This document shows positions 56,394 through 64,000 of a stretch of DNA of 64,000 nt, piece by piece; position 1 is the first letter of the stretch; each line of letters begins with the position of its first letter. Below the pieces are notes generated by a model that was given only the letters and a program-made list of their open reading frames with translations, had not been told where the DNA came from and did not search any database. Source of the stretch: Cellulomonas composti (GTDB lineage: Bacteria > Actinomycetota > Actinomycetes > Actinomycetales > Cellulomonadaceae); the NCBI RefSeq assembly GCF_007990245.1, contig NZ_BJWG01000006.1:62001-126000 (forward strand), read 5' to 3'. Position numbers and translations under genes: made by a program.

Positions 56394-57923
56394 TCAGTAG
56401 GCGCCCGATCCGGTGGCCACCGCACGGAACGTCTTCCACAGGATCATGACGTCCATCGCGACGGACCAGTTGTCGACATACCGCAGGTCCAACCGAACGG
56501 CGGACTCCCAGTCGAGGTCGGAGCGCCCGCTGACCTGCCACAGCCCGGTCAGTCCCGGCTTGACCCGCAGCCGCCGGTGCACGGCGTCCTCGTACTCCGC
56601 GACCTCGGACTCGAGCGGCGGGCGGGGCCCGACCAGCGACATCTCGCCGCGCACGACGTTCCAGAGCTGCGGCAGCTCGTCGAGCGAGTACTTGCGCAGC
56701 AGCCGGCCGATCGGCGTGACGCGCGGGTCCTCGCGCATCTTGAACAGCACGCCGGCGCCCTGGTTGGCCCGCGCGAGCGTCGCGAGCCGCTGCTCGGCGT
56801 CGACGTACATCGTGCGCAGCTTCCAGATCATGAACGTGTCGCCGTCGACCCCGACGCGCGGCTGCCGGAAGAACGCCGGGCCCGGCGACGTGCAGCGCAC
56901 CGCGAGCGCGAGCAGCAGCACGAACGGCAGGAGGAGCAGCCCGACGACGGACGCGAGCGAGATGTCCAGCGCCGACTTCGCGAGCAGCCGTCGGCGCGGC
57001 GCGTCGAGCTCGACCTCGAGCAGCGACAGCCCGGCGGTCGGCCGCACCGACAGGCGCGGCCCCGTCACCTCGAGCAGGTCGGGCGCCATGACCAGGTCGA
57101 CGCCGGCCCGGCCGAGCGCCCAGGACAGCCGGCGCATCGCCTCTCCCCCGAGGCACGAGCCGGTCACGATGACCACCTCGGCCGCACGGTCGACCGCCAC
57201 CTGCACGACGTCGGCGAGCCCGCCCACGACCGGAACGCCCGAGACGGCGCTGCGGCCGTCGAGCGAGCGCAGGCACACGCCGTCGATGCGGTAGCCGTGG
57301 TGCGGTTCGCGCGAGAGGTCGCCGATGACGTGCGTGACCGACGCCGGGTCGCCCACGACGAGCGTGCTGCGCATCGCGGTGCCGTCCCGGCGTGCGCGGT
57401 GCAGGCGACGACGACGGACGTAGCGCACGAGGCCGGCGCTCATGGCGAGCGCGGGGACACCGACCAGGACGCCGGCGCGCGGCACCTGCGCCCCCGTCGT
57501 GAAGGCGTAGACCATGACCGCGACGGCCGCGAGGCCGGATGCGCGAGCGACAGCCTGGAACTCCCCGGGTCCGTCGCCCAGCTCGGTGCGCCGGTACCCG
57601 CCGCACGCCGCGACGAGCGCGACGAAGACGATGCTCGCCGACGGCGCCACGATGGCCGCCATCGTGCTCGAGAACGGTCCGATCACCGCGATGTACGCGA
57701 TGACCGCGGCGCACATCGCGTCGTAGGTCGCGGCCGTCGCCGCGTACCGACCCCGCACGGCACGCCAGGCTCCCGCCGACCCGCCTGCGGTCGCGGCGAG
57801 CGGGACGCTGCGCTGCACGAAGGGCTCCGCCGACGCCCAGGACCGCCGCGGCTCACGCGAGGGACGACGGCGCTCGAGGTCGTCGCCGAACGCGAAGAAT
57901 CCGCGGTCCGCGGTGAGCGTCAT
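56394..57923 (-). CDS. Polyprenyl-phosphate glycosyl-1-phosphate transferase (priming enzyme)
   Basis: The 509-residue protein has four N-terminal helices (about 70-175) and a CoA-binding-like region with STLVVGDPASVTHVIGDL. A final helix starts KSALDISLASVVGLLLLPF (about 315), and the catalytic bacterial-sugar-transferase part carries FRQPRVGVDGDTFMIWKLRTMYVD, RLLRKYSLDELPQLWNVVRGEMSLVGPRPP and KPGLTGLWQVSGRSD. It loads the first sugar phosphate on undecaprenyl phosphate and so starts repeat-unit synthesis. A 742-bp region with TTCACCC arrays lies upstream, divergent from the large secreted protein at 58666. Confidence 0.95.
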   Translation of the reverse strand: MTLTADRGFFAFGDDLERRRPSREPRRSWASAEPFVQRSVPLAATAGGSAGAWRAVRGRYAATAATYDAMCAAVIAYIAVIGPFSSTMAAIVAPSASIVFVALVAACGGYRRTELGDGPGEFQAVARASGLAAVAVMVYAFTTGAQVPRAGVLVGVPALAMSAGLVRYVRRRRLHRARRDGTAMRSTLVVGDPASVTHVIGDLSREPHHGYRIDGVCLRSLDGRSAVSGVPVVGGLADVVQVAVDRAAEVVIVTGSCLGGEAMRRLSWALGRAGVDLVMAPDLLEVTGPRLSVRPTAGLSLLEVELDAPRRRLLAKSALDISLASVVGLLLLPFVLLLALAVRCTSPGPAFFRQPRVGVDGDTFMIWKLRTMYVDAEQRLATLARANQGAGVLFKMREDPRVTPIGRLLRKYSLDELPQLWNVVRGEMSLVGPRPPLESEVAEYEDAVHRRLRVKPGLTGLWQVSGRSDLDWESAVRLDLRYVDNWSVAMDVMILWKTFRAVATGSGAY

Positions 57924-58035
57924 CGAGATCCCCCAGGTAGACGGCCGTGCCGACCCGCCGGGTGGCGGATCGGGGCAGGTGGACAGCCTGACGCTAGTGC
58001 GACCGACTTGTACCGGTCAGTACCTTCTGTCCGAT

Positions 58036-58108
58036 TTCACCCCGTACGGGGCGATCCTCACCCGGTCGGGCGACCACGACGGCACCGGTCGGCGGGCGCG
58101 TTCACCCG
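58036..58108 (-). promoter_or_regulatory. TTCACCC array upstream of the priming transferase
   Basis: TTCACCCC (58036), CTCACCC (58057), a degenerate GGCACCG (58081) and TTCACCCG (58101) are spaced 20-24 bp. TGTCCG (58028-58033) abuts the first. The region lies 113-180 bp upstream of the start. Confidence 0.5.
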
Positions 58109-58442
58109 CCCGCCCCGCCCCGGCCCGACCTCCGCGCCGGGCTCGACCTCGGCCTCGGGCGCGGCTCGCGAGCCGTCACCTCGCCCCGACCTTCGGCGCG
58201 TCCCTACGCGCACCGATGCGCGCAAGGGCGCAGCCCCTGGTGCGCCCACCTCGCCGGCGGCCGCACCCGCGGCTCCGCATCCGCTTCGTCGAGCGTCGCC
58301 GCAGGTCGCGCGTCTCACGTCGATGTCATTCCCAGGACATTCTCAGGAAGCGCTCCAAGGGGGAACCGGACATTCCTGCCCGAATGCCACCCGGACATCG
58401 CGTGCGCAGGTGGGGCAAAACGGACAGAAATCTCCACGATCG

Positions 58443-58459
58443 GGTGAACACATTTCACC
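58443..58459. promoter_or_regulatory. GGTGAA-N5-TTCACC palindrome
   Basis: GGTGAACACATTTCACC is a perfect inverted repeat with 6-bp arms, made of the same word as the direct repeats elsewhere. A further GGGTGAA lies at 58494-58500. Located about 210 bp upstream of the gene at 58666. Confidence 0.5.
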
Positions 58460-58665
58460 TGTGATTTCCGCCACAACGCGCGTTGCTCCTTTTGGGTGAA
58501 CCTCCTGGTCAGCGGCTTTGCACCCTGAGACCGGTCCCAACCGTGAGGACCTTTGTCCGCGTATGCGGCAGTTGACCGAGGTCACCGTTGACGCGTAGTA
58601 AATCGCCTCGGTCGCCCCGCAATGTCGATCTTTGTCCCCGAATTTCCGTTTCCAAAGGGAGTCTC

Positions 58666-61600
58666 ATGCTTTTCACAAGACGCACCCGGGCGCGCAGGAT
58701 CGTGCGCACCTCGGTCGCCGCCGCCCTCGCCGGCGCGGTCGTCGCCGCGCTCGTACCCTCCAGCGCCCTCGCCGTCGAGGGCACGGCAGGTGCCGTCTAC
58801 CGCGACGAGTGGCCGCAGCTCGCCGCTGACGCGTTCACGCGCGCCGGCCTGACCGGCTGGGGCGCCGCCGACGCCGGCGGCCTCTGGAAGCACAACGCCT
58901 CGGCCAACTTCGCGGTTGCCGGGGGCACCGGCGCCCTCACGGTGCCGCGCGCCGGCTCGACCATCAGTGCCGGCCTGCCGTCCGTCTCGTCGACCGACAC
59001 CGACATGACCGTGACGGTCTCGCCGGACAAGGTCCAGACCGGCTCCGGCACGCACCTGACCTTCGTCGGCCGCCTCGTCGGGACGCTCGAGTACGGCGCC
59101 AAGGTGCGGCTCACCGCCGGCGGAGCCGCGACGCTCGCGACCGTCGACGCCGGGACCGCCGGGACCGCCGTGGCGCTGCCGGGCACCGTCACCCCCGGCG
59201 ACCGACTCACCGTGCGCCTGCAGGTCACGGGCACCAGCCCGACGACCGTGCGCGCCAAGGCATGGCGCGCCGGCACCGCCGAGCCCGCCGCGTGGCAGGT
59301 CACCGCCACGAGCTCGACCGCGGGCCTGCAGACGGCCGGCGGCGTCAGCCTCTCGGCATACCTGTCGGGCAGTGTCACGAACGCCCCACTGACGTTCGCG
59401 TACGACGATCTCGCGGTGACGACCACCGCTCCGGTCGCCGTCCTGGACGCACCGCCGACCGCCGTGATCACGTCGTCGGTCGATGCCCTGACGGCGCGGT
59501 TCAGCGGCACCGGTTCGTACGACACCGACGGTTCGGTGTCGTCGTACGCCTGGACGTTCGGCGACGGCGCGACCTCGTCGTCGGCCACGCCCACGCACAC
59601 CTACGCCGCGACCGGCACCTACCCGGTCACGCTCACGGTGACCGACAACGACGGCGCGGTGGGCCGGGCGACGGCCTCCGTCGCGGTCCGCGCACCGAAC
59701 GTGGCGCCGGTCGCGTCCTTCGTCACGGGTGGCAAGGACCTCAACGTCACCGTCGACGCCGCGGGCTCGTCGGACCCTGACGGCACGCTCGCGTCCTACG
59801 CGTGGAGCTTCGGCGACGGCACGACCGGCACCGGCCGCACCGCGACGCACACGTACGCGGCGGCAGGCACCTACACCGTCTCGCTCACCGTCCGGGACGA
59901 CGAGGGCGCGACCGCCACCACGACCCGGAGCGTCACCGCTGTCGAGCCCAACAAGCCGCCGGTGGCCGCGTTCACCACCGCCGCGAACGACCTCGACGTC
60001 ACGGTCGACGCCGCCGGCTCGACCGACCCCGACGGCACGATCACCGCGTACCGCTGGAGCTTCGGCGACGGCACGACCGGCACCGGCCGCACCGCGACCC
60101 ACGCGTACGCCGCCGCAGGTGTGTACCCGGTGACGCTCACCGTGACCGACGACGACGGGGCGACGACGTCCACCGTCAACACCGTCACCGCGGTCGAGCC
60201 GAACAAGGCCCCGTCCGCGAGCTTCACGACCGGCGGCCAGGACCTGGTCGTGGACCTCGACGCGAGCGCCTCGGCCGACCCCGACGGGACGCTCACGGCC
60301 TACGCCTGGAACTTCGGCGACGGCACCACCGGCACCGGCCGCACCGCGACCCACACGTACGCGACGGCGGGCACCTTCACGGTGACCCTGACCGTGACGG
60401 ACAACCGCGGCGCCCGTACGAGCAGCTCGCGCACGGTCACGACGACCGAGCCGAACAAGGCCCCGACCGCCGCGTTCACCTCGAGCGCGGCCGACCTGCT
60501 CGCCACGTTCGACGGGTCGACGTCGGTCGACGCCGACGGGACGGTCGCGTCCTACGCGTGGACGTTCGGCGACGGCACCACCGGCACCGGCCGCACCACG
60601 AGCCACACCTACACCGCGGCGGGCACCTACACGGTCGCGCTGCAGGTCACCGACGACGACGGCGCCACGGCCTCGACGAGCCGTACGGTCACCGTGACCG
60701 CCCCGGTCGCCGCGCCGTTGGCCTCCGACGCCTTCACCGCGACGCGCAGCAACGGCTGGGGCGCCGCCGCCAGCGGTGGGAGCTGGACGCACATCGGCGC
60801 CGTGGCGAACTACTCGACGTCGGCCGGCACGGCTCGCCAGGTGATCACGGCCGCGGGCTCCACGCGCACGTCGTCGCTCGCCGGGATCTCGTCGCTGGAC
60901 ACCGACTCGCAGGTGACGGTCGCGGTGGACAAGGCCGCCACCGGCGGCGCCGCGCAGGTCTCCGTGATCGGGCGCGTCGTCGGCTCCGAGGGCTACGCCG
61001 CACGTCTCAAGTACCTCACCGACGGCACCGCGCAGCTCTCGGCGATGGAGGGCGGCACGGCGCTGAAGAGCATCTCGCTCGGTGCGGTCAAGCCGGGCGA
61101 CAAGTTCCGGGTCCGCCTGCAGGTGACCGGCAGCTCCCCGACGACCGTGCGCGCCAAGGCCTGGCCCGTCGCGTCGGCGGAACCCGCCGACTGGCAGGTC
61201 TCCGGCTCCGGCACGCTCGCGGCCTACCAGGTGCCCGGCTCGTTCGCGCTGAGCGCGTACCTCGCGGGTGCGGCGACCTCGGTTCCGCTCACGGTCTCCT
61301 ACCAGGACCTGCGCGTGACCGGGACGTCCGCGACGAACATCGACGACTCGACCACCGACGACTCGGAGGTCGTCGCGCCCGGCAGCAGCATCGGTGTGCC
61401 CGCGGGCACGACGATCACGCGCGTGTACGACGGCAACCTCACGATCACGGCCGACAACACCGTGATCGACGGCTGGGACATCCACGGCTACGTGACGGTC
61501 AAGGCCAAGAACGTCGTCATCCGCAACACGTACATCCGTGGCACGGACGTGCCGCAGACGAACGACCTGCTGCGCGTGCAGGGTGACGGCTACTCCGTGC

Positions 61601-62139
61601 TGGTCGAGGACTCGACGCTCGTCGCGAGCACCAGGACCCCGAACCAGGACGGCGTCAAGGGCTGGAACTTCACCCTGCGACGTGTCGAGATCGCCGCGGT
61701 CATCGACCCGGTGCACATCCACGGCAGCAACGTCGTCGTGGAGAACTCGTGGCTGCACGACAACGCGCACTTCCTCGAGGACCCGAACTGGGGCGGCACC
61801 CCGAGCCACTCGGACTCCATCCAGATCCAGGCGGGCACGAACATCACGATCCGGAACAACACGATCTCCGGGGCGGGCAACGCCGCGCTCATGCTCACGC
61901 AGGACGCTGGTGCGGTGGCGAACCTGCAGGTCACCGGCAACTCGATCGACGGCGGCGCGTGCAGCATCAACATCAAGTCGACGACGAACGCGCCCACGTA
62001 CGTCACGATCGCCGACAACGTGTTCGGCCGCGGCCAGATCTACAAGAACTGCGCGGTCCGGGTCCCCACGGCCTGGTCGCTCGACATGCGCAACAACGTG
62101 TGGGTCGACGGCGGCGTGGTCGCCCGGACCAACATCTGA
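58666..62139 (+). CDS. Giant secreted protein: GWG module, five PKD, GWG module, parallel beta-helix
   Basis: A 1157-residue secreted protein with signal peptide (basic RRTRARRI, core, SSALA cleavage near 37). Residues about 50-258 are the first GWG module (TGWGAADAGGLW). Five PKD domains start near 262, 346, 430, 513 and 597, with YAWTFGDG and THTYAAAGTYTV motifs. A second GWG module occupies about 684-885 (NGWGAAASGGSW, then RVRLQVTGSSPTTVRAKAW). The beta-helix runs from about 906 to the end: GVPAGTTITRVYDGNLTI, VVIRNTYIRGTDV, VVVENSWLHDNAHF, GGACSINI. It parallels the protein at 52676. AAAGGGAG precedes the ATG. Polymer binding plus cleavage or scaffolding is inferred. Confidence 0.87.
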   Translation: MLFTRRTRARRIVRTSVAAALAGAVVAALVPSSALAVEGTAGAVYRDEWPQLAADAFTRAGLTGWGAADAGGLWKHNASANFAVAGGTGALTVPRAGSTISAGLPSVSSTDTDMTVTVSPDKVQTGSGTHLTFVGRLVGTLEYGAKVRLTAGGAATLATVDAGTAGTAVALPGTVTPGDRLTVRLQVTGTSPTTVRAKAWRAGTAEPAAWQVTATSSTAGLQTAGGVSLSAYLSGSVTNAPLTFAYDDLAVTTTAPVAVLDAPPTAVITSSVDALTARFSGTGSYDTDGSVSSYAWTFGDGATSSSATPTHTYAATGTYPVTLTVTDNDGAVGRATASVAVRAPNVAPVASFVTGGKDLNVTVDAAGSSDPDGTLASYAWSFGDGTTGTGRTATHTYAAAGTYTVSLTVRDDEGATATTTRSVTAVEPNKPPVAAFTTAANDLDVTVDAAGSTDPDGTITAYRWSFGDGTTGTGRTATHAYAAAGVYPVTLTVTDDDGATTSTVNTVTAVEPNKAPSASFTTGGQDLVVDLDASASADPDGTLTAYAWNFGDGTTGTGRTATHTYATAGTFTVTLTVTDNRGARTSSSRTVTTTEPNKAPTAAFTSSAADLLATFDGSTSVDADGTVASYAWTFGDGTTGTGRTTSHTYTAAGTYTVALQVTDDDGATASTSRTVTVTAPVAAPLASDAFTATRSNGWGAAASGGSWTHIGAVANYSTSAGTARQVITAAGSTRTSSLAGISSLDTDSQVTVAVDKAATGGAAQVSVIGRVVGSEGYAARLKYLTDGTAQLSAMEGGTALKSISLGAVKPGDKFRVRLQVTGSSPTTVRAKAWPVASAEPADWQVSGSGTLAAYQVPGSFALSAYLAGAATSVPLTVSYQDLRVTGTSATNIDDSTTDDSEVVAPGSSIGVPAGTTITRVYDGNLTITADNTVIDGWDIHGYVTVKAKNVVIRNTYIRGTDVPQTNDLLRVQGDGYSVLVEDSTLVASTRTPNQDGVKGWNFTLRRVEIAAVIDPVHIHGSNVVVENSWLHDNAHFLEDPNWGGTPSHSDSIQIQAGTNITIRNNTISGAGNAALMLTQDAGAVANLQVTGNSIDGGACSINIKSTTNAPTYVTIADNVFGRGQIYKNCAVRVPTAWSLDMRNNVWVDGGVVARTNI

Positions 62140-62153
62140 CGTCTCGACGTCAG
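62136..62153 (+). terminator. Short hairpin at the stop of the secreted protein gene
   Basis: CTGACGT-CTCG-ACGTCAG, a perfect 7-bp stem, includes the stop codon. Confidence 0.5.
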
Positions 62154-62162
62154 GCCGAGGTC

Positions 62163-62202
62163 CGCAGGGCCCGTTCCCGCTCCGGCGGGGGCGGGCCCTG
62201 CG
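62163..62202 (+). terminator. Strong terminator after the secreted protein gene
   Basis: CGCAGGGCCCG (62163-62173) pairs with CGGGCCCTGCG (62192-62202), and an inner CCCGC/GCGGG stem extends it, 24 bp past the stop. Confidence 0.85.
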
Positions 62203-62273
62203 CGTCGGACCGCCCGCTCATCCGGCACCGGCGCCGCTAGGCTCCGGTCCGACGGTGGGGCGGAGGTGAATGC

Positions 62274-63266
62274 GTGGAACGGCTCACGTTCGTGACGCCG
62301 GTGTTCGAGGCGGAGCTGCTGCTGCTCGAGCTGCAGGCGCGCTCGTTCGCCCGTCACCTGGAGCCCGGTCACCCGGTCGTCGTGCTGGACAACACCGCGC
62401 GCGGGCTCTCGGCGCAGGCTCGTCGCCGACTTCTCGCGGCCTACGGACCGCATGCCGGGTCCGTGCGTCTGCTCCGGCCCGACGAGGTCTGCGCACTGCC
62501 CACGGCGTCCGGCTGGCGCTCGCAGCAGGTCCTCAAGCTCGCGGTCGCCGCACTCGTCGACACCGCCGCGTACGTGACCCTCGACGCCAAGAACCACCTG
62601 GTCGCCGCGCCCGAACCGGGCACGTTCGTCGGACCCGACGGCCGACCGCGCGTGCGGGCCTACGGCTACCGGACCCATCCGCTGCGGCCGGCGCTCGAGC
62701 ACGTCCTGACGTACCTCGGGCTGCCGGTCGAGGACGCACTCGACCGCTTCGCCGCGACCGTCACGCCGTTCACGCTCGAGGTGGCGACCGTGCTCGCCGT
62801 GACCGCGGACGTCGCCGCGCGCGCGGGCCGGCCGTTCGCGCAGGAGTTCGTCGAGCGCGAGCTCACCGAGTACTTCCTGTACGCCGGGTGGTTGCTGCGG
62901 CGCGACGGCACGCTCGAACGCGCGCTCGAGCTCACCGACGACGCGAACCCCGTCGTGTGGCCCCGCGCCGCGACCCTCGAGGGCGTGCGTGAGGTCGTGG
63001 AGACCGCCCGCTCGAGCGGTGCACCCGTGTTCGGCGTGCACCGCAACGCCGTGCCGCGCCTCGACGAGGCCGCGCGCGCCGAGCTCGCCGCGTTCTGGGC
63101 CGAGCGCGGCCTTGTCGACGACGAGGCGGCCGGCGAGCGGTTGCTGCGCGAGCTGGCCGCGGACCACACCCGGCAACGCCGCCGCCAGCAGCTGCGCGAC
63201 CTGCGCCCACGTGTCCTCACGCTGGGGCGGCGTGCCCGGGCGCGCGTGCTGCGCCACGACGGGTGA
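62274..63266 (+). CDS. DUF6492-type glycosyltransferase-like protein
   Basis: The 330-residue protein begins RLTFVTPVFEAELLLLELQARSFARHL, a GT-A-like first strand and helix. GWRSQQVLKLAVAALVDTAAYVTLDAKNHLV (about 80-110) has Asp-Ala-Lys in the place of a DxD site. These are features of DUF6492 proteins from polysaccharide loci, which are thought to be glycosyltransferases. The C-terminus is a basic helix (HTRQRRRQQLRDLRPRVLTLGRRARAR). GTG at 62274 has GGAGG about seven bases upstream. It stands between two secreted GWG-module proteins, each with its own promoter region. Confidence 0.75.
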   Translation: MERLTFVTPVFEAELLLLELQARSFARHLEPGHPVVVLDNTARGLSAQARRRLLAAYGPHAGSVRLLRPDEVCALPTASGWRSQQVLKLAVAALVDTAAYVTLDAKNHLVAAPEPGTFVGPDGRPRVRAYGYRTHPLRPALEHVLTYLGLPVEDALDRFAATVTPFTLEVATVLAVTADVAARAGRPFAQEFVERELTEYFLYAGWLLRRDGTLERALELTDDANPVVWPRAATLEGVREVVETARSSGAPVFGVHRNAVPRLDEAARAELAAFWAERGLVDDEAAGERLLRELAADHTRQRRRQQLRDLRPRVLTLGRRARARVLRHDG

Positions 63267-63287
63267 CACATTCGCCACGAGTCCGAC

Positions 63288-63309
63288 ATTTCGCGCTGAT
63301 AGCGCAAAT
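63288..63309 (+). terminator. Hairpin after the DUF6492 gene
   Basis: GCGCT-GAT-AGCGC flanked by ATTT/AAAT gives a 9-bp stem with one bulged C, about 20 bp after the stop. Confidence 0.5.
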
Positions 63310-63389
63310 GACACCATTTCGTACGCCGTTCGCTCGGTGACACACTGTGATGTTCGCCACACTTGACGAGGCGCCACGTCCGTATCTCG

Positions 63390-63446
63390 CCTGGTCAGCG
63401 GGTCGGCGGTATCAGCCGAAGGGTCGTCTTCACCGTATTTGTCCCC
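63390..63446 (+). promoter_or_regulatory. Leader words shared with the gene at 58666
   Basis: CCTGGTCAGCGG (63390-63401) and TTTGTCCCC (63438-63446) occur in the same order upstream of 58666, there 127 bp apart instead of 48. A shared promoter or leader element is inferred. The gap 63267-63539 holds no gene. Confidence 0.35.
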
Positions 63447-63510
63447 TTTGCGCGAGATCGTCGAAATGCGACGGCTGGCTCAAGAGTGCCGGTCCCGGGG
63501 CCGAGACCCC

Positions 63511-63533
63511 CTCCAGACCGACATCGACTGGAG
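63511..63533 (+). promoter_or_regulatory. Hairpin that may hide the ribosome site of the last gene
   Basis: CTCCAG (63511-63516) pairs with CTGGAG (63528-63533), which contains the GGAG Shine-Dalgarno six bases before the ATG. Confidence 0.4.
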
Positions 63534-63539
63534 CCCGCC

Positions 63540-64000
63540 ATGCCCCTGTTGCCCCGCCCGCGCCACGCGCGCCGCACCGGGCGCACTGCGCTCGTCCTCG
63601 CGCTCGCCGCCGCCGTCGCGTCCGCCGCGATCACCCCCGCCGCGGGTGCCACCGCGAAGCCGAGCGGGCAGACCGCCTGGGCCGTGGCCGCCAACGACAC
63701 GTTCACCCGCAAGCTCTCGACCGGGTGGGGCGCGGCCGAGGTCGGCGGCGCCTGGCAGGCCAGTGCGGCATCGCCCTTCGCCGTCTCCGGCACCACCGGC
63801 ACGCTCAAGCTCGCCGCGGGCGCGACGAGCTCCGCGCTCCTGTCGTCGATCTCCGCGACCGACGTCGACCTGCGCACATCGGTCGCGATCGACAAGCTGC
63901 CCTGGGGCGGCGCGACCACGCTGACCTTCTCGGGGCGCCGCATCGCCGGCAAGGACTACGGGGTGCGGCTGCGCCTGCAGTCGGCGCGCGCCTCCACCGT
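63540..64000 (+). CDS. Secreted GWG-module protein, N-terminal part
   Basis: An open frame from ATG 63540 runs off the window end (153 complete codons seen). It has a signal peptide (basic PRPRHARRTGRT, hydrophobic LVLALAAAVASAAI, cleavage near AAGA) and then a GWG module from about residue 50: NDTFTRKLSTGWGAAEVGGAW, LKLAAGATSSALLSSISATD and TTLTFSGRRIAGKDYGVRLRL. This is closest to the first module of the protein at 58666, so a third large modular protein probably starts here. GGAG lies six bases before the ATG, inside a possible hairpin. Confidence 0.8.
   Translation, partial: MPLLPRPRHARRTGRTALVLALAAAVASAAITPAAGATAKPSGQTAWAVAANDTFTRKLSTGWGAAEVGGAWQASAASPFAVSGTTGTLKLAAGATSSALLSSISATDVDLRTSVAIDKLPWGGATTLTFSGRRIAGKDYGVRLRLQSARAST

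Larger units (their letters stand above)
57924..58665. other. 742-bp divergent intergenic region, regulatory
   Basis: No gene is supported here. The left part is G+C-rich with TTCACCC words; the right part (from about 58320) is visibly richer in A and T, with CGGACA words at 58367, 58392 and 58421, a palindrome at 58443, GGGTGAA at 58494, and the words CCTGGTCAGCGG (58504-58515) and TTTGTCCCC (58631-58639) that recur upstream of 63540. Confidence 0.7.

Noticed and set aside
58360..58460. GGGGGAACC and GGGTGAAC words suggested a c-di-AMP (ydaO) riboswitch.
   Set aside because: Order and spacing of the conserved ydaO segments do not fit, and the GGGTGAA words are better explained by the repeated operator motif.
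58410..58560. GGGGCAAAAC and the complement of TGCAAAGCC suggested a c-di-GMP-I riboswitch.
   Set aside because: The two segments are on opposite strands and the needed GACGCAAAGCC block is absent.
32857..64000. Genomic island or prophage explanation for the polysaccharide locus.
   Set aside because: No integrase, transposase, phage gene or flanking repeat was seen, and the coding sequence has the same strong G+C bias as the housekeeping genes.

Overview
The window looks like chromosome of a very G+C-rich actinobacterium, most like Cellulomonas or a close relative in Micrococcales. This rests on the extreme G/C third-position bias, frequent GTG starts, and the block eno / ftsB-like / DUF501 / ppx / ndh together with mazG and mfd. 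The genus is an inference and was not checked by database search.

Bases 1-5057 hold an ABC-2 permease fragment, a divergent MFS exporter/MarR pair with a palindrome between them, a siderophore-interacting flavoprotein behind an iron box, an unusual tRNA gene with anticodon UAA, and a type II NADH dehydrogenase. Bases 5058-18500 are a run of minus-strand genes: exopolyphosphatase, DUF501, an FtsB-like divisome protein, a PadR regulator with a HAAS membrane protein, enolase, the proton-translocating transhydrogenase pntAB, a membrane metallopeptidase with two unknown partners, mazG and a SurA-like lipoprotein. Bases 18572-26768 are an acetate/fatty-acid carbon module. Two RamB-like regulators each diverge from a target: ramB1/pckG and ramB2/aceA-aceB. 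This joins gluconeogenesis (PEP carboxykinase) to the glyoxylate shunt. Then come an orphan gene, mfd and a TauE/SafE exporter.

From about 32.8 kb to the window end lies a large cell-surface polysaccharide locus of Wzx/Wzy type. It has a priming glycosyl-phosphate transferase, at least five glycosyltransferases, flippase, polymerase, a Wzz/BY-kinase co-polymerase, two membrane acyltransferases, a pyruvyltransferase, an FrhB-like iron-sulfur protein, a TagD-like cytidylyltransferase and a CDP-alcohol phosphatidyltransferase. Between these sit very large secreted modular proteins with LamG, PKD, parallel beta-helix and a repeated module of about 200 residues that I call the GWG module. It occurs four times in three proteins, the last cut off by the window end.

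The most interesting signal is regulatory. Intergenic regions of this locus repeatedly carry TTCACCC/GGGTGAA words. Four regions have two copies in direct orientation, 20-22 bp apart (two helical turns), each upstream of a minus-strand gene, and one region has a GGTGAA-N5-TTCACC palindrome. CGGACA/TGTCCG words recur beside them. This suggests an undescribed operator that ties the secreted modular proteins and the synthesis genes into one regulon. Second in interest is the tRNA gene, which has a leucine UUA-decoding anticodon in a class I body with a 5-nt variable loop.
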